DNA of 64,000 bases from CAYYIS01 sp964470965 (lineage in GTDB: Bacteria > JAAXHH01 > JABIQT01), in contig CAYYIS010000002.1 in NCBI GenBank assembly GCA_964470965.1, positions 155,657 through 219,656 of the forward strand, read 5' to 3'. The number at the start of each line of letters is the position of its first letter. The first letter of the stretch is position 1. Position numbers and translations under genes: made by a program. Positions 9,379 to 17,991 of this stretch are shown here, in pieces. The notes under the pieces are model-generated. The model was given only the letters and a program-made list of their open reading frames with translations, had not been told where the DNA came from and ran no database searches.

Positions 9379-9535
9379 GGTCTGTCAAATAACAACTTGC
9401 CGGTTTTCAGTTGCTACGACACCATCATTTCCGCCTAGCCCAGGGTCGCCGTATCCACTGCTACACCTGCCACGAAACCTTGAGCTGACCGCATCTCGCT
9501 GCCTGATATTCAGGCAACGCATTTTTCGACAGACC
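9379..9535. mobile_element. Possible 157-bp MITE with terminal inverted repeats
   Basis: Both ends, read inward, begin GGTCTGTC (9379-9386 on the plus strand, 9528-9535 on the minus strand). Similarity continues imperfectly for about 23 nt (about 17 matches, ending in TTGCC). The inside has no gene and contains the hairpin TGCCTGA/TCAGGCA (about 9500-9516). It fills the gap between two genes of an otherwise tight cluster. No clear target-site duplication is seen, so the call is tentative. Confidence 0.4.
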
Positions 9536-9549
9536 TTGCTGCCGTTGCC

Positions 9550-10494
9550 TTAATGGCATTTCAGTGTCTGCGCCACCTGAATCAGGCGATCCCGATCTGG
9601 TTCCTTACCGATCCTGCGTACCAAATAGAGTTTGTTTCCATCCGGGCAGTGCCAGCCGCATCGTTCGAATCGAATGCGTTTGGGCCTGCGCCACGGCAGC
9701 CACCCCAGACGCTGATTCGCGGTGGCCGGATCGACGGTGGTCCCGGAGGTCACCGCCCCTGAATGATGGAACATACCTTCGGGCAAAACGTCCCGTTCTT
9801 CCACCTCTCCATCTTCTTTTTCATCGTACCAGGATTCGAACGTTTCTCCGTCCAGTTGCATCTTCGCCAAGCTATATCGCTCGACTTCAATTTCATCGCC
9901 GTCACCGGTAAACCGCATGGACAGATGGCCTGTCAGAAACTTATGATCTTTCACCACATCACCGGCCGGCAAATCAAATCGCATGCCGTAGGCGGCCCAA
10001 GTAGCTGTGTCGCCGTCTGGGTGGTCTTTTAACGTACCGAGCACACGAGTCGCCGTTGGTTGCACGGTTTCGCCCAGGCGGCCCAGAATCTGGATAAACA
10101 CGGTGCGACCGCAGACTTCACAACGCCACAGAATTCCGTAAGCCTGTACAGCATCGTCGCCTTCCGTCTTCCAGTGAAAGCCTTGCACTGTCCGGTCTTC
10201 TAACTGTTTGTCGTCCCGCAGCAAAGTCAGGTTACGCCGAATCTTTACCGGCGGTGCTTTCTTGCGCGATTTCTTTACCAATGTATTAAGGTATCGATCC
10301 ACCACCTTATCGACTGATTCGTTCCCCTTGACCGGTTCCCACCGTACCTCCACCCTGGGCATTTCCGCATCATCCAGCCGCAGGTAGCCGGTGGTGTGGT
10401 TACCGCTGACCGCGCCGATGCTCCATTCCTCAGGAACCTCGATGTAAATATGCTGCCAGCCGACTGCGGTCCACGCACCCCTGGCCCAGTTCAC
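9550..10494 (-). CDS. Conserved-context protein of unknown function with CxxC
   Basis: 314-residue soluble protein, no signal peptide or membrane span. It is Trp-rich with beta-like character. A CEVCG motif (about residues 125-129) could bind metal or form a disulfide; a second Cys pair lies near the C-terminus (RCGWHCPDGNKLYLV). I do not recognise the family. The start is GTG at 10494, overlapping the TGA of the upstream phosphatidyltransferase gene (GTGA), so translation is coupled. It sits between that gene and the PqqD-ABC genes, suggesting a role in the same membrane-linked or export process (inference). Confidence 0.8.
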   Translation of the reverse strand: MNWARGAWTAVGWQHIYIEVPEEWSIGAVSGNHTTGYLRLDDAEMPRVEVRWEPVKGNESVDKVVDRYLNTLVKKSRKKAPPVKIRRNLTLLRDDKQLEDRTVQGFHWKTEGDDAVQAYGILWRCEVCGRTVFIQILGRLGETVQPTATRVLGTLKDHPDGDTATWAAYGMRFDLPAGDVVKDHKFLTGHLSMRFTGDGDEIEVERYSLAKMQLDGETFESWYDEKEDGEVEERDVLPEGMFHHSGAVTSGTTVDPATANQRLGWLPWRRPKRIRFERCGWHCPDGNKLYLVRRIGKEPDRDRLIQVAQTLKCH

Positions 10495-11159
10495 GTTCCG
10501 GAACCGGTTCTTTGCTGCAGAGCGCTTCCGGGCGGAACAGCAGCTTTACCTTCCTTGCCTTGTATTATCCCGGGATTGTGCTTGACGAGCATATAAAAAT
10601 TCCATGCATAATGAATACTGGAACAGACAATCAAACACAACGTAATCCAGAGGAACCAGAGCCCATAATTCTGCATACCAAGCAGGTAGTTCAACAGTGC
10701 AATGGAGGTGACAGCGGTCGTGAGTTTGCCTGTCTTATTGGACGGAACCACCAACCGCATCGGTTTGAAAAACAGAAATATGCCGACCACCACAATCGCC
10801 ACATCGCGACCAATAATCAGGGCGGCCATCCAGACCGGAAACTCCCGGAACATCACCAGGAATACGGATAAGCTTCCGGTCAGCAACTTATCAGCCAGGG
10901 GATCTATGATCAGTCCCCAGTCACTCTGCCAGCGAAATCGACGAGCGAAGTAGCCGTCTGCCGCATCAGATACCAGTGCCAACCCGATAAGCAGAAGTGC
11001 CAGATGATCCGACGACCGCTTCATGCACCAGTAGATAAACGGTATCATAATCACACGGATTGCGGAAATAAGATTGGGAGGCGAGAGAATCCGGCTTTTG
11101 TACGCCATGTTGAACGAAACGACCCGCCCGCCGGAATTCTCTAATACTTCATTGGCCAA
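10491..11159 (-). CDS. CDP-alcohol phosphatidyltransferase (PgsA-like)
   Basis: Integral membrane enzyme transferring a phosphatidyl group from CDP-diacylglycerol to an alcohol, as in phosphatidylglycerophosphate synthesis. The full motif D-x2-DG-x2-AR-x8-G-x3-D-x3-D is present (SDAADGYFARR to DPLADK, about residues 64-91), with several hydrophobic spans after it. PgsA is the likeliest role, but cardiolipin- or inositol-type members share the motif. The longest frame starts at TTG (11159) with GGGGA 6 nt upstream; an ATG at 11108 is the alternative and lacks a good site. It begins 27 bp after recN and its stop overlaps the next gene's GTG. Confidence 0.85.
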   Translation of the reverse strand: MANEVLENSGGRVVSFNMAYKSRILSPPNLISAIRVIMIPFIYWCMKRSSDHLALLLIGLALVSDAADGYFARRFRWQSDWGLIIDPLADKLLTGSLSVFLVMFREFPVWMAALIIGRDVAIVVVGIFLFFKPMRLVVPSNKTGKLTTAVTSIALLNYLLGMQNYGLWFLWITLCLIVCSSIHYAWNFYMLVKHNPGIIQGKEGKAAVPPGSALQQRTGSGT

Positions 11160-11186
11160 ATTGATATCCCCGTTAGGTTCAGAACC

Positions 11187-12911
11187 TTACTTTCTTGCAA
11201 CAGTCGCTTGACACTCTCCGTGAGCGGCGCGTTTCAAAATCTCACGGGCATGGGTTATCGCCATATCGTCAACCGTTTCGCCGGCCAGCATGCGCGCAAT
11301 TTCCTGTACACGTCCGTTTTCGTCAAGCGGATTGATCTGTGTGATTGTCCTGCCCCGCCTGGCTTGCTTTCTGACCGTGAAATGTGTATCCCCCCAACAG
11401 GCCACCTGATGTAGGTGGGTGATACACATGACCTGCTGGGAACCGGCCAGCAATTTCAACTTGTACCCTATCGACTCGGCAATCCGACCACCGATCCCGA
11501 TATCCACTTCGTCAAATACCAGCGTAGACACCTTGTCCAGTTCCGCCAGTATGACTTTAAGCGCCAGCATAATACGAGAAATCTCACCTCCGGATGCAAT
11601 GTGTACCAAGGGTTTCAGATCCTCGCCTGGATTTGGTGACAGCAGGAACTCGACTCGGTCCACACCGGAGGCATCCGCACGATACGGTTTACCATCAATG
11701 AGAACCGGTCCGTCCGGTGTCTCTTCCCGTCCTATCTGCACCTGGAAACGTGTCTTCTCCATGCCCAGTTCCGTCAGTTCCTGAACCACACGGCCTTCCA
11801 GCCGCTTGGCTGCCTTTTTTCGTGCTCTCGACAACCGCTGCGCCTGCTCTGTTAATGTCTCCCTCGCCTTTTCCAGAGCGACGGATACCTCAACCCGCCG
11901 TCCGTCCGTCGAACCGATACGCTCCAGCTCTCCGGCGATCCGATCCCGGCAAGCACAGACATCATTCAGTGTAGCACCAAATTTCCGTTTCAACTCTTCC
12001 AGCAGACCCAATCGGTCCTGAACTTCTGCCAGCCGCTGCGGATCGAACTCTATCTGATCCCTGTAATGCTGCAAGAAGGAAGACACGTCTTCGAGGTGAT
12101 AGCGAGCGGAACGGGATCCTTCTACTGCGTCCTTCAACCTGGGATCTATCTGTTCCAGGTTTTCGAGCGTCCTCACGACATGGCTGATCCCGTCCATAAT
12201 CGCATCGTCCTGCTGCGACACCTGCTGATAGATGGCGGCCGTGGCCTGGATCAACTGTTCCGCATTTTCAAGGATCGACAGCTCACGCTCCAGCGTCTCA
12301 TCTTCCCGGTCCTGAATATCAGCTGCCTGGAGCTCTTCCAGCTGATATTGATACAGTTCACGCTGTTCTTTCGCCGCCCGGGTCTCATCGTCTAGCTTTT
12401 TCAGTTCCACTTCTAGGCCGGAGAATTTCTCATACGCATCCGCCACGCGATCCCGCTGCCTCTTAACCTCCCCGAAACCATCCAGAAATGAAATGTGCGT
12501 GCGCTGGTCCAGAAGGGACTGGTGTTCATGCTGGCCATGCAGGTCCACCAACCCATCCCCGATACGTTTCAGCGTGGCAACCGTGACCATATGGCCGTTC
12601 ACGAAACAACGATTTCTCCCGTCGCGCGAAATATCCCTCCGCACGATCAGAGATCCGTCTTCTGTTTCTACATCCAAATCAGCCGGGGGCGTAGTTTCAG
12701 ACCATTCGAACATCGCCTCCACCGTGGCGGAATTCGCGCCTGTCCGTATCATATCGGCCGTCGAACGGCCACCCAGAATCAAACCCAGTGCTCCCATGAG
12801 AATGGACTTGCCCGCTCCAGTTTCCCCAGTCAGGATATTCAACCCCGGCTCAAAATCGATGCAAATTTCATCCAAGAGCGCGTAGTTGCTGACACGAAAT
12901 CGAGTAAGCAT
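11187..12911 (-). CDS. recN: DNA repair protein RecN
   Basis: SMC-like ATPase acting early at DNA double-strand breaks. 574 residues, typical length. N-terminal Walker A GETGAGKSIL (about residues 30-39), long central coiled coil, then the C-terminal ABC signature region (HIASGGEISRIMLALK) and Walker B LVFDEVDIGIGG. The N-terminus (MLTRFRVSNYALLDE) is a classic RecN start, so the ATG at 12911 is right although no Shine-Dalgarno is obvious. It lies between the isoprenoid/xse genes and pgsA, a frequent arrangement (xseA-xseB-ispA-recN region). Confidence 0.96.
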   Translation of the reverse strand: MLTRFRVSNYALLDEICIDFEPGLNILTGETGAGKSILMGALGLILGGRSTADMIRTGANSATVEAMFEWSETTPPADLDVETEDGSLIVRRDISRDGRNRCFVNGHMVTVATLKRIGDGLVDLHGQHEHQSLLDQRTHISFLDGFGEVKRQRDRVADAYEKFSGLEVELKKLDDETRAAKEQRELYQYQLEELQAADIQDREDETLERELSILENAEQLIQATAAIYQQVSQQDDAIMDGISHVVRTLENLEQIDPRLKDAVEGSRSARYHLEDVSSFLQHYRDQIEFDPQRLAEVQDRLGLLEELKRKFGATLNDVCACRDRIAGELERIGSTDGRRVEVSVALEKARETLTEQAQRLSRARKKAAKRLEGRVVQELTELGMEKTRFQVQIGREETPDGPVLIDGKPYRADASGVDRVEFLLSPNPGEDLKPLVHIASGGEISRIMLALKVILAELDKVSTLVFDEVDIGIGGRIAESIGYKLKLLAGSQQVMCITHLHQVACWGDTHFTVRKQARRGRTITQINPLDENGRVQEIARMLAGETVDDMAITHAREILKRAAHGECQATVARK

Positions 12912-12995
12912 AGGAATAGGGGGTTAAACAAGCAACACAGAGAATGTATGCTCCGAGAGTGATATGGTCAAGGGGCGGGATAGCTATTTACCCGC

Positions 12996-14090
12996 TCAAT
13001 ACGTTCGTCCGACCAGATATTCGGCCCAGCTGGCCAGAAGGTCCCTATGGGTAGACGCAGGCAGAATTTCCAGGTTCATCATGGCTGTTTCTATCCTCTG
13101 GACCGCAAGCGCCTCCGCGTGTGTCACGCCGCCGAGCGCCTGCAAAAGTTCTTTCACCTCTTGGACTTCCGCATCCGAGGCGTCTATGTTACCGACCACG
13201 TTCAACAGAACGTTCCGCTCCGGTTTTGAAGCCTGCTGGAACGCATGGGTGAGAATCGCGGTGCGTTTTCCTTCTTTTATGTCGGAGCCAACGGGTTTTC
13301 CGAGCGTTTTTTCATCGCCTACGATGCCGAGTATATCGTCCTTAAGCTGAAACGCCACACCGCATTCACTCGTGAACGTCCCCACTGCCTTAACAAGGGA
13401 GTGTTTCGTGTCGTCGGTGTTCAGGCCGATCATAGCGCCGGCCATCCCCGAATACTGGATCAGTGCACCGGTCTTACGCCAGAGTACATCCAGAACATCT
13501 TCTTCCTTTAACGACTCGATCGGCACCTTGGAATTTTGAATGTCGAGGGTCTGCCCGCCTACCAGGGCCAGCAAGATATCCGTTTCCAGATGGCGAATCA
13601 ATTTGACTACCAGATCCGCATTCTGTTTTTCCGGATCGTACATCTCCGACATCAGAGATATGGCCCATCCGTGCTGGACCTCCGCAGTCATGATACCAAT
13701 GGAGAGACCGTAGTGCTTCGCTTCATCGGGCGTGTATCCAATCCGGCCATCAGCCCTGCGCCGAAAATCTTCGTGGACGGTCGGATGACCCCGGCGAAAA
13801 GCATCTCGGTCCATGATATCATCATGAACCATCGTCCAGGTGTGAAACAGCTCGACCGCCAGCGCAGCCGGAAGGGCGGTCCCTTCGTCGCCTCCCACGG
13901 CACCGCACGATAGGAGGAGCAGGCAGGGACGCAGGGTTTTTCCCCCCGTCCGCACATAGCTATAGACCGCATCATGGATATCCTCCGGCACAAACAGCGC
14001 TTTCCTGGGGTCCTGCGCCAGGTATTCCATCAGCCGGGCTTTGCGCTCTGCCAACGCTTCCTCAAACTGATGCTGTCGGATAGCCGTCAT
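12996..14090 (-). CDS. Polyprenyl (farnesyl/geranylgeranyl) diphosphate synthase
   Basis: Trans-prenyltransferase condensing isopentenyl diphosphate with allylic diphosphates. First Asp-rich motif DDIMD (about residues 95-99) preceded by LFHTWTMVH; second motif QLKDDILGI, a DDxxG form, followed by GDEKTLGKPVGSDIKEGKRT. The DDxxG and KPVGSD context resembles archaeal-type geranylgeranyl diphosphate synthases more than classic IspA. The 364-residue length also exceeds IspA (about 300). The position directly after xseB is the classic ispA position, so it may supply farnesyl or geranylgeranyl diphosphate. Chain length cannot be read from the sequence. Confidence 0.9.
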   Translation of the reverse strand: MTAIRQHQFEEALAERKARLMEYLAQDPRKALFVPEDIHDAVYSYVRTGGKTLRPCLLLLSCGAVGGDEGTALPAALAVELFHTWTMVHDDIMDRDAFRRGHPTVHEDFRRRADGRIGYTPDEAKHYGLSIGIMTAEVQHGWAISLMSEMYDPEKQNADLVVKLIRHLETDILLALVGGQTLDIQNSKVPIESLKEEDVLDVLWRKTGALIQYSGMAGAMIGLNTDDTKHSLVKAVGTFTSECGVAFQLKDDILGIVGDEKTLGKPVGSDIKEGKRTAILTHAFQQASKPERNVLLNVVGNIDASDAEVQEVKELLQALGGVTHAEALAVQRIETAMMNLEILPASTHRDLLASWAEYLVGRTY

Positions 14091-14096
14091 ATGGCG

Positions 14097-14363
14097 TTAC
14101 TCCACAACCCCTTCGTCCTGCGAACCAAATTCTTCAAGGATAAACTTTCCGTCTTCAATTCTGACCATCTTCTGAATACGCCCTTCAACATCGTTCAGTC
14201 GGCCCGAACAAGTTCGCGATAAACCGATACCTTCCTCAAACAGGGCCAGGGACTCATCGAGGGACAAATCCCCGTTCTCCATACGCTCTACGATTTCTTC
14301 CAGGCGTTTCATCGCCTGCTCAAAAGTCCTTTCCTGATTTTCTTCAACCATAGTCTCACTCAT
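14097..14363 (-). CDS. xseB: Exodeoxyribonuclease VII small subunit
   Basis: Small subunit of exonuclease VII, which degrades single-stranded DNA to oligonucleotides. Family signature: FEQAMKRLEEIVERMENGDLSLDESL, followed by LFEEGIGL. The first ATG is at 14363 (MSETMVEE), overlapping the xseA stop by 8 bp; a TTG one codon earlier and an ATG at 14351 are alternatives. The acidic tail after residue 70 is poorly conserved in the family. It lies between xseA and the prenyl synthase gene, the usual order. Confidence 0.93.
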   Translation of the reverse strand: MSETMVEENQERTFEQAMKRLEEIVERMENGDLSLDESLALFEEGIGLSRTCSGRLNDVEGRIQKMVRIEDGKFILEEFGSQDEGVVE

Positions 14364-15645
14364 CAAATAGGTCTATTCGGAGGTCTTCACCGGGAGACGG
14401 TTTGCGCGCCCGGGGCGTCTTTTTAATCGTCTTATGTTTTTCCTTCGGCGACTCAACGCGGCAGGTCACCTGCCCCTTGTGGAACTTAACATCGAGCTGG
14501 TCGCCGGACGATAATATTCCGGCGTCGCGAATGATTTTCCCTTCCGGAGAACGGCACACCGCGTAGCCGCGTTCAAGCACTGCCAGGGGATTCAAAGCGT
14601 TTAGCCTTCCGGCCAGACCGTGTAAAGCATGGGTACGCTGGTCCAGCTGGCGGGCAGAGGTATCGAGCAGGCGCCGGGCAAATTCATCCACCGTCTGAGC
14701 CCGTTGCGTCACCAGGTCCAGTGGACGCCGTAACCCTTGACTCGACATCAGTAGTTCCAGCATCTGCCGATGTTGCAGAATCCGCCCCGTCACAGCGTTG
14801 TACAGGCGGGAGAATGAGGTACTCACCCGATCCATCATTTCCTGGCGGTCGCGTACCACCTGTTCCGCCGCGCCCGATGGTGTCGGCGCTCTGACGTCTG
14901 CGGCAAAATCCGCCAGTGTAACGTCCACCTCATGGCCTACAGCGGAGATAGTCGGTATCGCCGAGTTGACAAGTGCCCGCACCACGACTTCCTCGTTAAA
15001 CGCCCAAAGATCTTCCATCGATCCACCACCGCGCCCTACGATTATCACATCCACTTGACCGTATGCGTTCATGCCTTCTATGGCGGCTGCGATCTCTGAG
15101 GCGGCGCCATCTCCCTGGACACGAACCGACCAAAGTATGATCTGTACCCATGGTGCCCGACGGTGCAGGATTCGGATAATATCTCTAACGGCCGCACCGG
15201 TCTGCGAGGTGATCACCCCGACACGTTCCGGCTGGAACGGCAGCGGGCGCTTGCGTTCGCTATCGAACAATCCTTCCGATGCCAGCCGCTCTTTCAATCG
15301 CTCGAACGCCGCCAGCAACGCGCCCGCGCCTGCCGGTTGCATGCTCTGTGTTACGAGCTGGTACTCTCCACGGGATTCGTAGACGGAAATATCGCCGCGG
15401 AGTATCACCTGCATTCCGTCTTCGGGAATGAACCTCAGCGCCTGGTTCTGCCAGCGCCACATGACACACCGCATCTGACTTTTTTCATCTTTTAATGAGA
15501 AATACATATGTCCGGATGAGTGGTGTTTGAAGTTTGATATCTCACCCGTCACGCAGACCGCAGGAAACGAATCCTCCAACAGAGCTTTTAGGCTGCTCGT
15601 CAAAGCAGAAACGGTAAGAGCATTCTGTGCAGCGGTATCAGTCAT
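14356..15645 (-). CDS. xseA: Exodeoxyribonuclease VII large subunit
   Basis: Catalytic subunit of exonuclease VII. 429 residues: N-terminal OB fold (VTGEISNFKHHSSGHMYFSLKDE), catalytic core with VITSQTGAAVRDI and GRGGGSMEDLWAFNEE, a long coiled coil, and a C-terminal segment (LERGYAVC) plus a basic tail. The start ATG overlaps the rny stop (ATGA, 15642-15645) and the stop overlaps xseB, so the three genes are translationally coupled. Confidence 0.97.
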   Translation of the reverse strand: MTDTAAQNALTVSALTSSLKALLEDSFPAVCVTGEISNFKHHSSGHMYFSLKDEKSQMRCVMWRWQNQALRFIPEDGMQVILRGDISVYESRGEYQLVTQSMQPAGAGALLAAFERLKERLASEGLFDSERKRPLPFQPERVGVITSQTGAAVRDIIRILHRRAPWVQIILWSVRVQGDGAASEIAAAIEGMNAYGQVDVIIVGRGGGSMEDLWAFNEEVVVRALVNSAIPTISAVGHEVDVTLADFAADVRAPTPSGAAEQVVRDRQEMMDRVSTSFSRLYNAVTGRILQHRQMLELLMSSQGLRRPLDLVTQRAQTVDEFARRLLDTSARQLDQRTHALHGLAGRLNALNPLAVLERGYAVCRSPEGKIIRDAGILSSGDQLDVKFHKGQVTCRVESPKEKHKTIKKTPRARKPSPGEDLRIDLFDE

Positions 15646-17195
15646 TTCGCATATTCCACAGCCCGGGACTCCCGAATTACCGTGGTTTTAATCTGACCGG
15701 GATACTCCATTTCGATTTGGATCTTGCGTGCGATTTCGGAGGCAAGCTGCACCGCCCGAAAATCATCGACTTTTTCATGATCGATAATAACACGCACTTC
15801 CTGACCGGCTTTCACGGCGTATGCTTTCTCCACCCCTTCGAAAGACTCTACCAGGGCCTCAAGGCTTTGCAATCGATTGACGTATTTTTCGAGCGTGTTT
15901 CCCTTGGCACCCGGCCTGGAGATCGATATGTTGTCGGCCACCTGGACGAGTACGGATTCCAAGCTGGCGGATTCCAGATCGTGATTATGCAGAGCAATGC
16001 ATTCCAGGATTGCCTCTGATTCACCATGTTTCCGGGCGATCTCACGGCCTACCTCAGCGTGGTTGCCCTCCATTGTACCATCCGCGGCCTTTCCGATATC
16101 GTGTAGCAGGCCGCCGCGCTTTGCGATCACCGGATCCAGGTCCATTTCTTCCGCCATCAATCCAGCCAGTTCCGCCACTTCCTGGCTGTGATGCAGCGCG
16201 TTCTGACCACAGGTCATAAGGAATTTCATACGACCTACCAGCGTAACGAGTTCAGGCTTCATGCCGTGAATACTCAATTCGAAAAGCGCCTGGCTGCCGG
16301 CTTCAAGCATCAGGTCGTCCATCTCTTCTTTTGTCTTTGACACCACCTGCTCGATAAAGCCGGGATGAATTCGACCGTCCTCCATCAATTTTTCAAGGGA
16401 AAGTCTTGCTATTTCCCGGCGCAGGGGATCGAAGCCGGAGAGAACAACGGCATTGGGCGTATCGTCTACGATCACATCAATCCCGGTTGCCATCTGAAAT
16501 GCCCGGATATTCCGCCCCTCACGCCCGATAATGCGGCCTTTCATCTCATTATCGGGCAACTCTACCACGGAAACGGTTGTCTCCACCACATGGTCTATGG
16601 CACAACCCTGAATAGCCTGGGCGACAATCTCTTTTGCTTCATAAAGCGCGTTTTGCCGGGCGCTCTCCTTAATATTACGAGAGAGCTGTATGGCATCTTC
16701 TTTTATCTGTGTTTCCAGATTCGTTAGGAGTAGATTTTTTGCTTCTTCAGTGGTCATCCCGGCCACGTGCTCCAGTTGATCATTCTGCTGCCTGATCAAC
16801 TGGTCAAGTTCGTCCCGCCGGTTATTCTGCTCCTCACCAAGTCTCCGGAATTCACGATCCTGCAGCTGCAGATCCCGTTCCTTTTTGACGAGCATGTCCG
16901 CCTTGCGGTCCAGGTTCTGCTCTTTAGCGGTAATTCGTTTTTCGGTTCGATTTAGGTCCTGGCGGATGGAACGGCTCTCACGCTCGAAATCGGATTTCGC
17001 TCTGTACCATTCGTCTTTTGATTCCAGTTCCAACGTCTTTTTTAAAGTCTCTGCCTGCCCTGCTGCCTCTGTTAAGATGCTCTCAGCCATTCGTTCCGCG
17101 CTATCGAGCTTGGTATGTTCCACTCGCTTCCGGAAAATCCAACCGACGAGAAACCCAACCAGGGCGGCACCGACTGCACCAATCATCTCTATCAT
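15642..17195 (-). CDS. rny: Ribonuclease Y
   Basis: Membrane-anchored endoribonuclease that starts mRNA decay. N-terminal transmembrane segment (IGAVGAALVGFLVGWIF), long charged coiled coil, KH domain (GRIIGREGRNIRAFQ), then HD domain with HHSQEVAELAG and GLLHDIGKA. I place the start at ATG 17195 (MIEMIGAVG) because AAGGTGG stands 5-7 nt upstream and family members begin just before the membrane segment; a longer frame from 17237 is possible. It follows zapA by about 100 bp in an order (zapA-rny) common in many phyla. Confidence 0.95.
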   Translation of the reverse strand: MIEMIGAVGAALVGFLVGWIFRKRVEHTKLDSAERMAESILTEAAGQAETLKKTLELESKDEWYRAKSDFERESRSIRQDLNRTEKRITAKEQNLDRKADMLVKKERDLQLQDREFRRLGEEQNNRRDELDQLIRQQNDQLEHVAGMTTEEAKNLLLTNLETQIKEDAIQLSRNIKESARQNALYEAKEIVAQAIQGCAIDHVVETTVSVVELPDNEMKGRIIGREGRNIRAFQMATGIDVIVDDTPNAVVLSGFDPLRREIARLSLEKLMEDGRIHPGFIEQVVSKTKEEMDDLMLEAGSQALFELSIHGMKPELVTLVGRMKFLMTCGQNALHHSQEVAELAGLMAEEMDLDPVIAKRGGLLHDIGKAADGTMEGNHAEVGREIARKHGESEAILECIALHNHDLESASLESVLVQVADNISISRPGAKGNTLEKYVNRLQSLEALVESFEGVEKAYAVKAGQEVRVIIDHEKVDDFRAVQLASEIARKIQIEMEYPGQIKTTVIRESRAVEYAK

Positions 17196-17292
17196 CGTGG
17201 CCACCTTTCCAAATTCGGATTTCCCACAACGGGTCATTCATATCAGTCAGGGTGTCCTTTTCCACAATTCGGCTTTTGCTCAAACACAACAC

Positions 17293-17595
17293 TCATGTAT
17301 CCATCGGTGTTTCAAGGACCCGGTCAAGGAGGCGGATCAGGTCGGCGAGACGATCGTCCACAGCCGATGTATCAGTTTCCTTTCCTTCCCGCTCCTGGTG
17401 CAGTTCATGTGCAATGTCCATGGCAGTCAAAATCGCGACACCGGGCAACGAGTTCGCCGAACCCCGGCTGATTTCATTCATGCGATCGTCCACATATTGC
17501 GCAATTTTCTGGATATAGTCCGGTTCCTCGTCCGCATTAATATGGTATTCTGTTCCGTAAATGTTGACCTGGACAGAACGTTTTTCCTGACTCAT
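17293..17595 (-). CDS. zapA: Cell division protein ZapA
   Basis: FtsZ-associated protein that promotes bundling of FtsZ filaments at midcell. The 100-residue sequence shows the ZapA pattern: beta-strand start (SVQVNIYGTEYHI), AQYVDDRMNEI helix, VAILTAMDIAHELHQ helix and a short coiled coil to the end. It lies 58 bp after a small coiled-coil gene and upstream of rny, a conserved order after pheT in many genomes. Confidence 0.9.
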   Translation of the reverse strand: MSQEKRSVQVNIYGTEYHINADEEPDYIQKIAQYVDDRMNEISRGSANSLPGVAILTAMDIAHELHQEREGKETDTSAVDDRLADLIRLLDRVLETPMDT

Positions 17596-17653
17596 AGCGA
17601 TTCACCCATACGAACTGATTACATGTGGGAGTCCACAATATATCAAAAGCAAT

Positions 17654-17926
17654 TTACTCCACAGTATCGATTCGGGAGAGCATCGAATCCACTCTTCCCT
17701 TGATATCCTCCTGTCTGTTCTTCAATTCTTCGTTCTCACGTTCCAACGAACCCAAGCGCGCCTGCGTTTCCGGAAGCTGATCGGCGAATTGTCTCATCTC
17801 ATCGATCTGACCGTCCAGTTCCTGATTTCTAATGATCAGCGCCTGATTCTCGTTTTTGAGCTTCTGGATCAGTTCGATCAATGCATCAACTTTTTCCTGA
17901 AGCTGCTCCAGGGCCTGGAGTTGCAT
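17654..17926 (-). CDS. Small coiled-coil protein, ZapB-like
   Basis: About 90 residues of almost uninterrupted heptad coiled coil (LEQLQEKVDALIELIQKLK onward), with no other domain. Small coiled coils between pheT and zapA are often annotated as ZapB-like division proteins; E. coli ZapB is of similar size and links ZapA to the nucleoid through MatP. The ATG at 17926 has GGAGGT 8 nt upstream and is preferred over a TTG three codons earlier, which abuts the site. Role by context only. Confidence 0.75.
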   Translation of the reverse strand: MQLQALEQLQEKVDALIELIQKLKNENQALIIRNQELDGQIDEMRQFADQLPETQARLGSLERENEELKNRQEDIKGRVDSMLSRIDTVE

Positions 17927-17967
17927 GACAAACAACCTCCGAAATTAAATCTGTGACCAAAACAACA

Positions 17968-17991
17968 AGGATAGCTGTGTTAACGTATCCT
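17968..17991 (-). terminator. Possible weak terminator overlapping the pheT stop
   Basis: Read leftward, AGGATA/TATCCT (6 bp, 12-nt loop) is followed by TTGTTGTTTT. The stem overlaps the last codons of pheT. It may reduce read-through into the coiled-coil and zapA genes. Confidence 0.35.

Noticed and set aside
15642..17237. rny start at 17237
   Set aside because: It adds 14 residues not typical of the family and lacks a well-placed ribosome site; ATG 17195 fits better.
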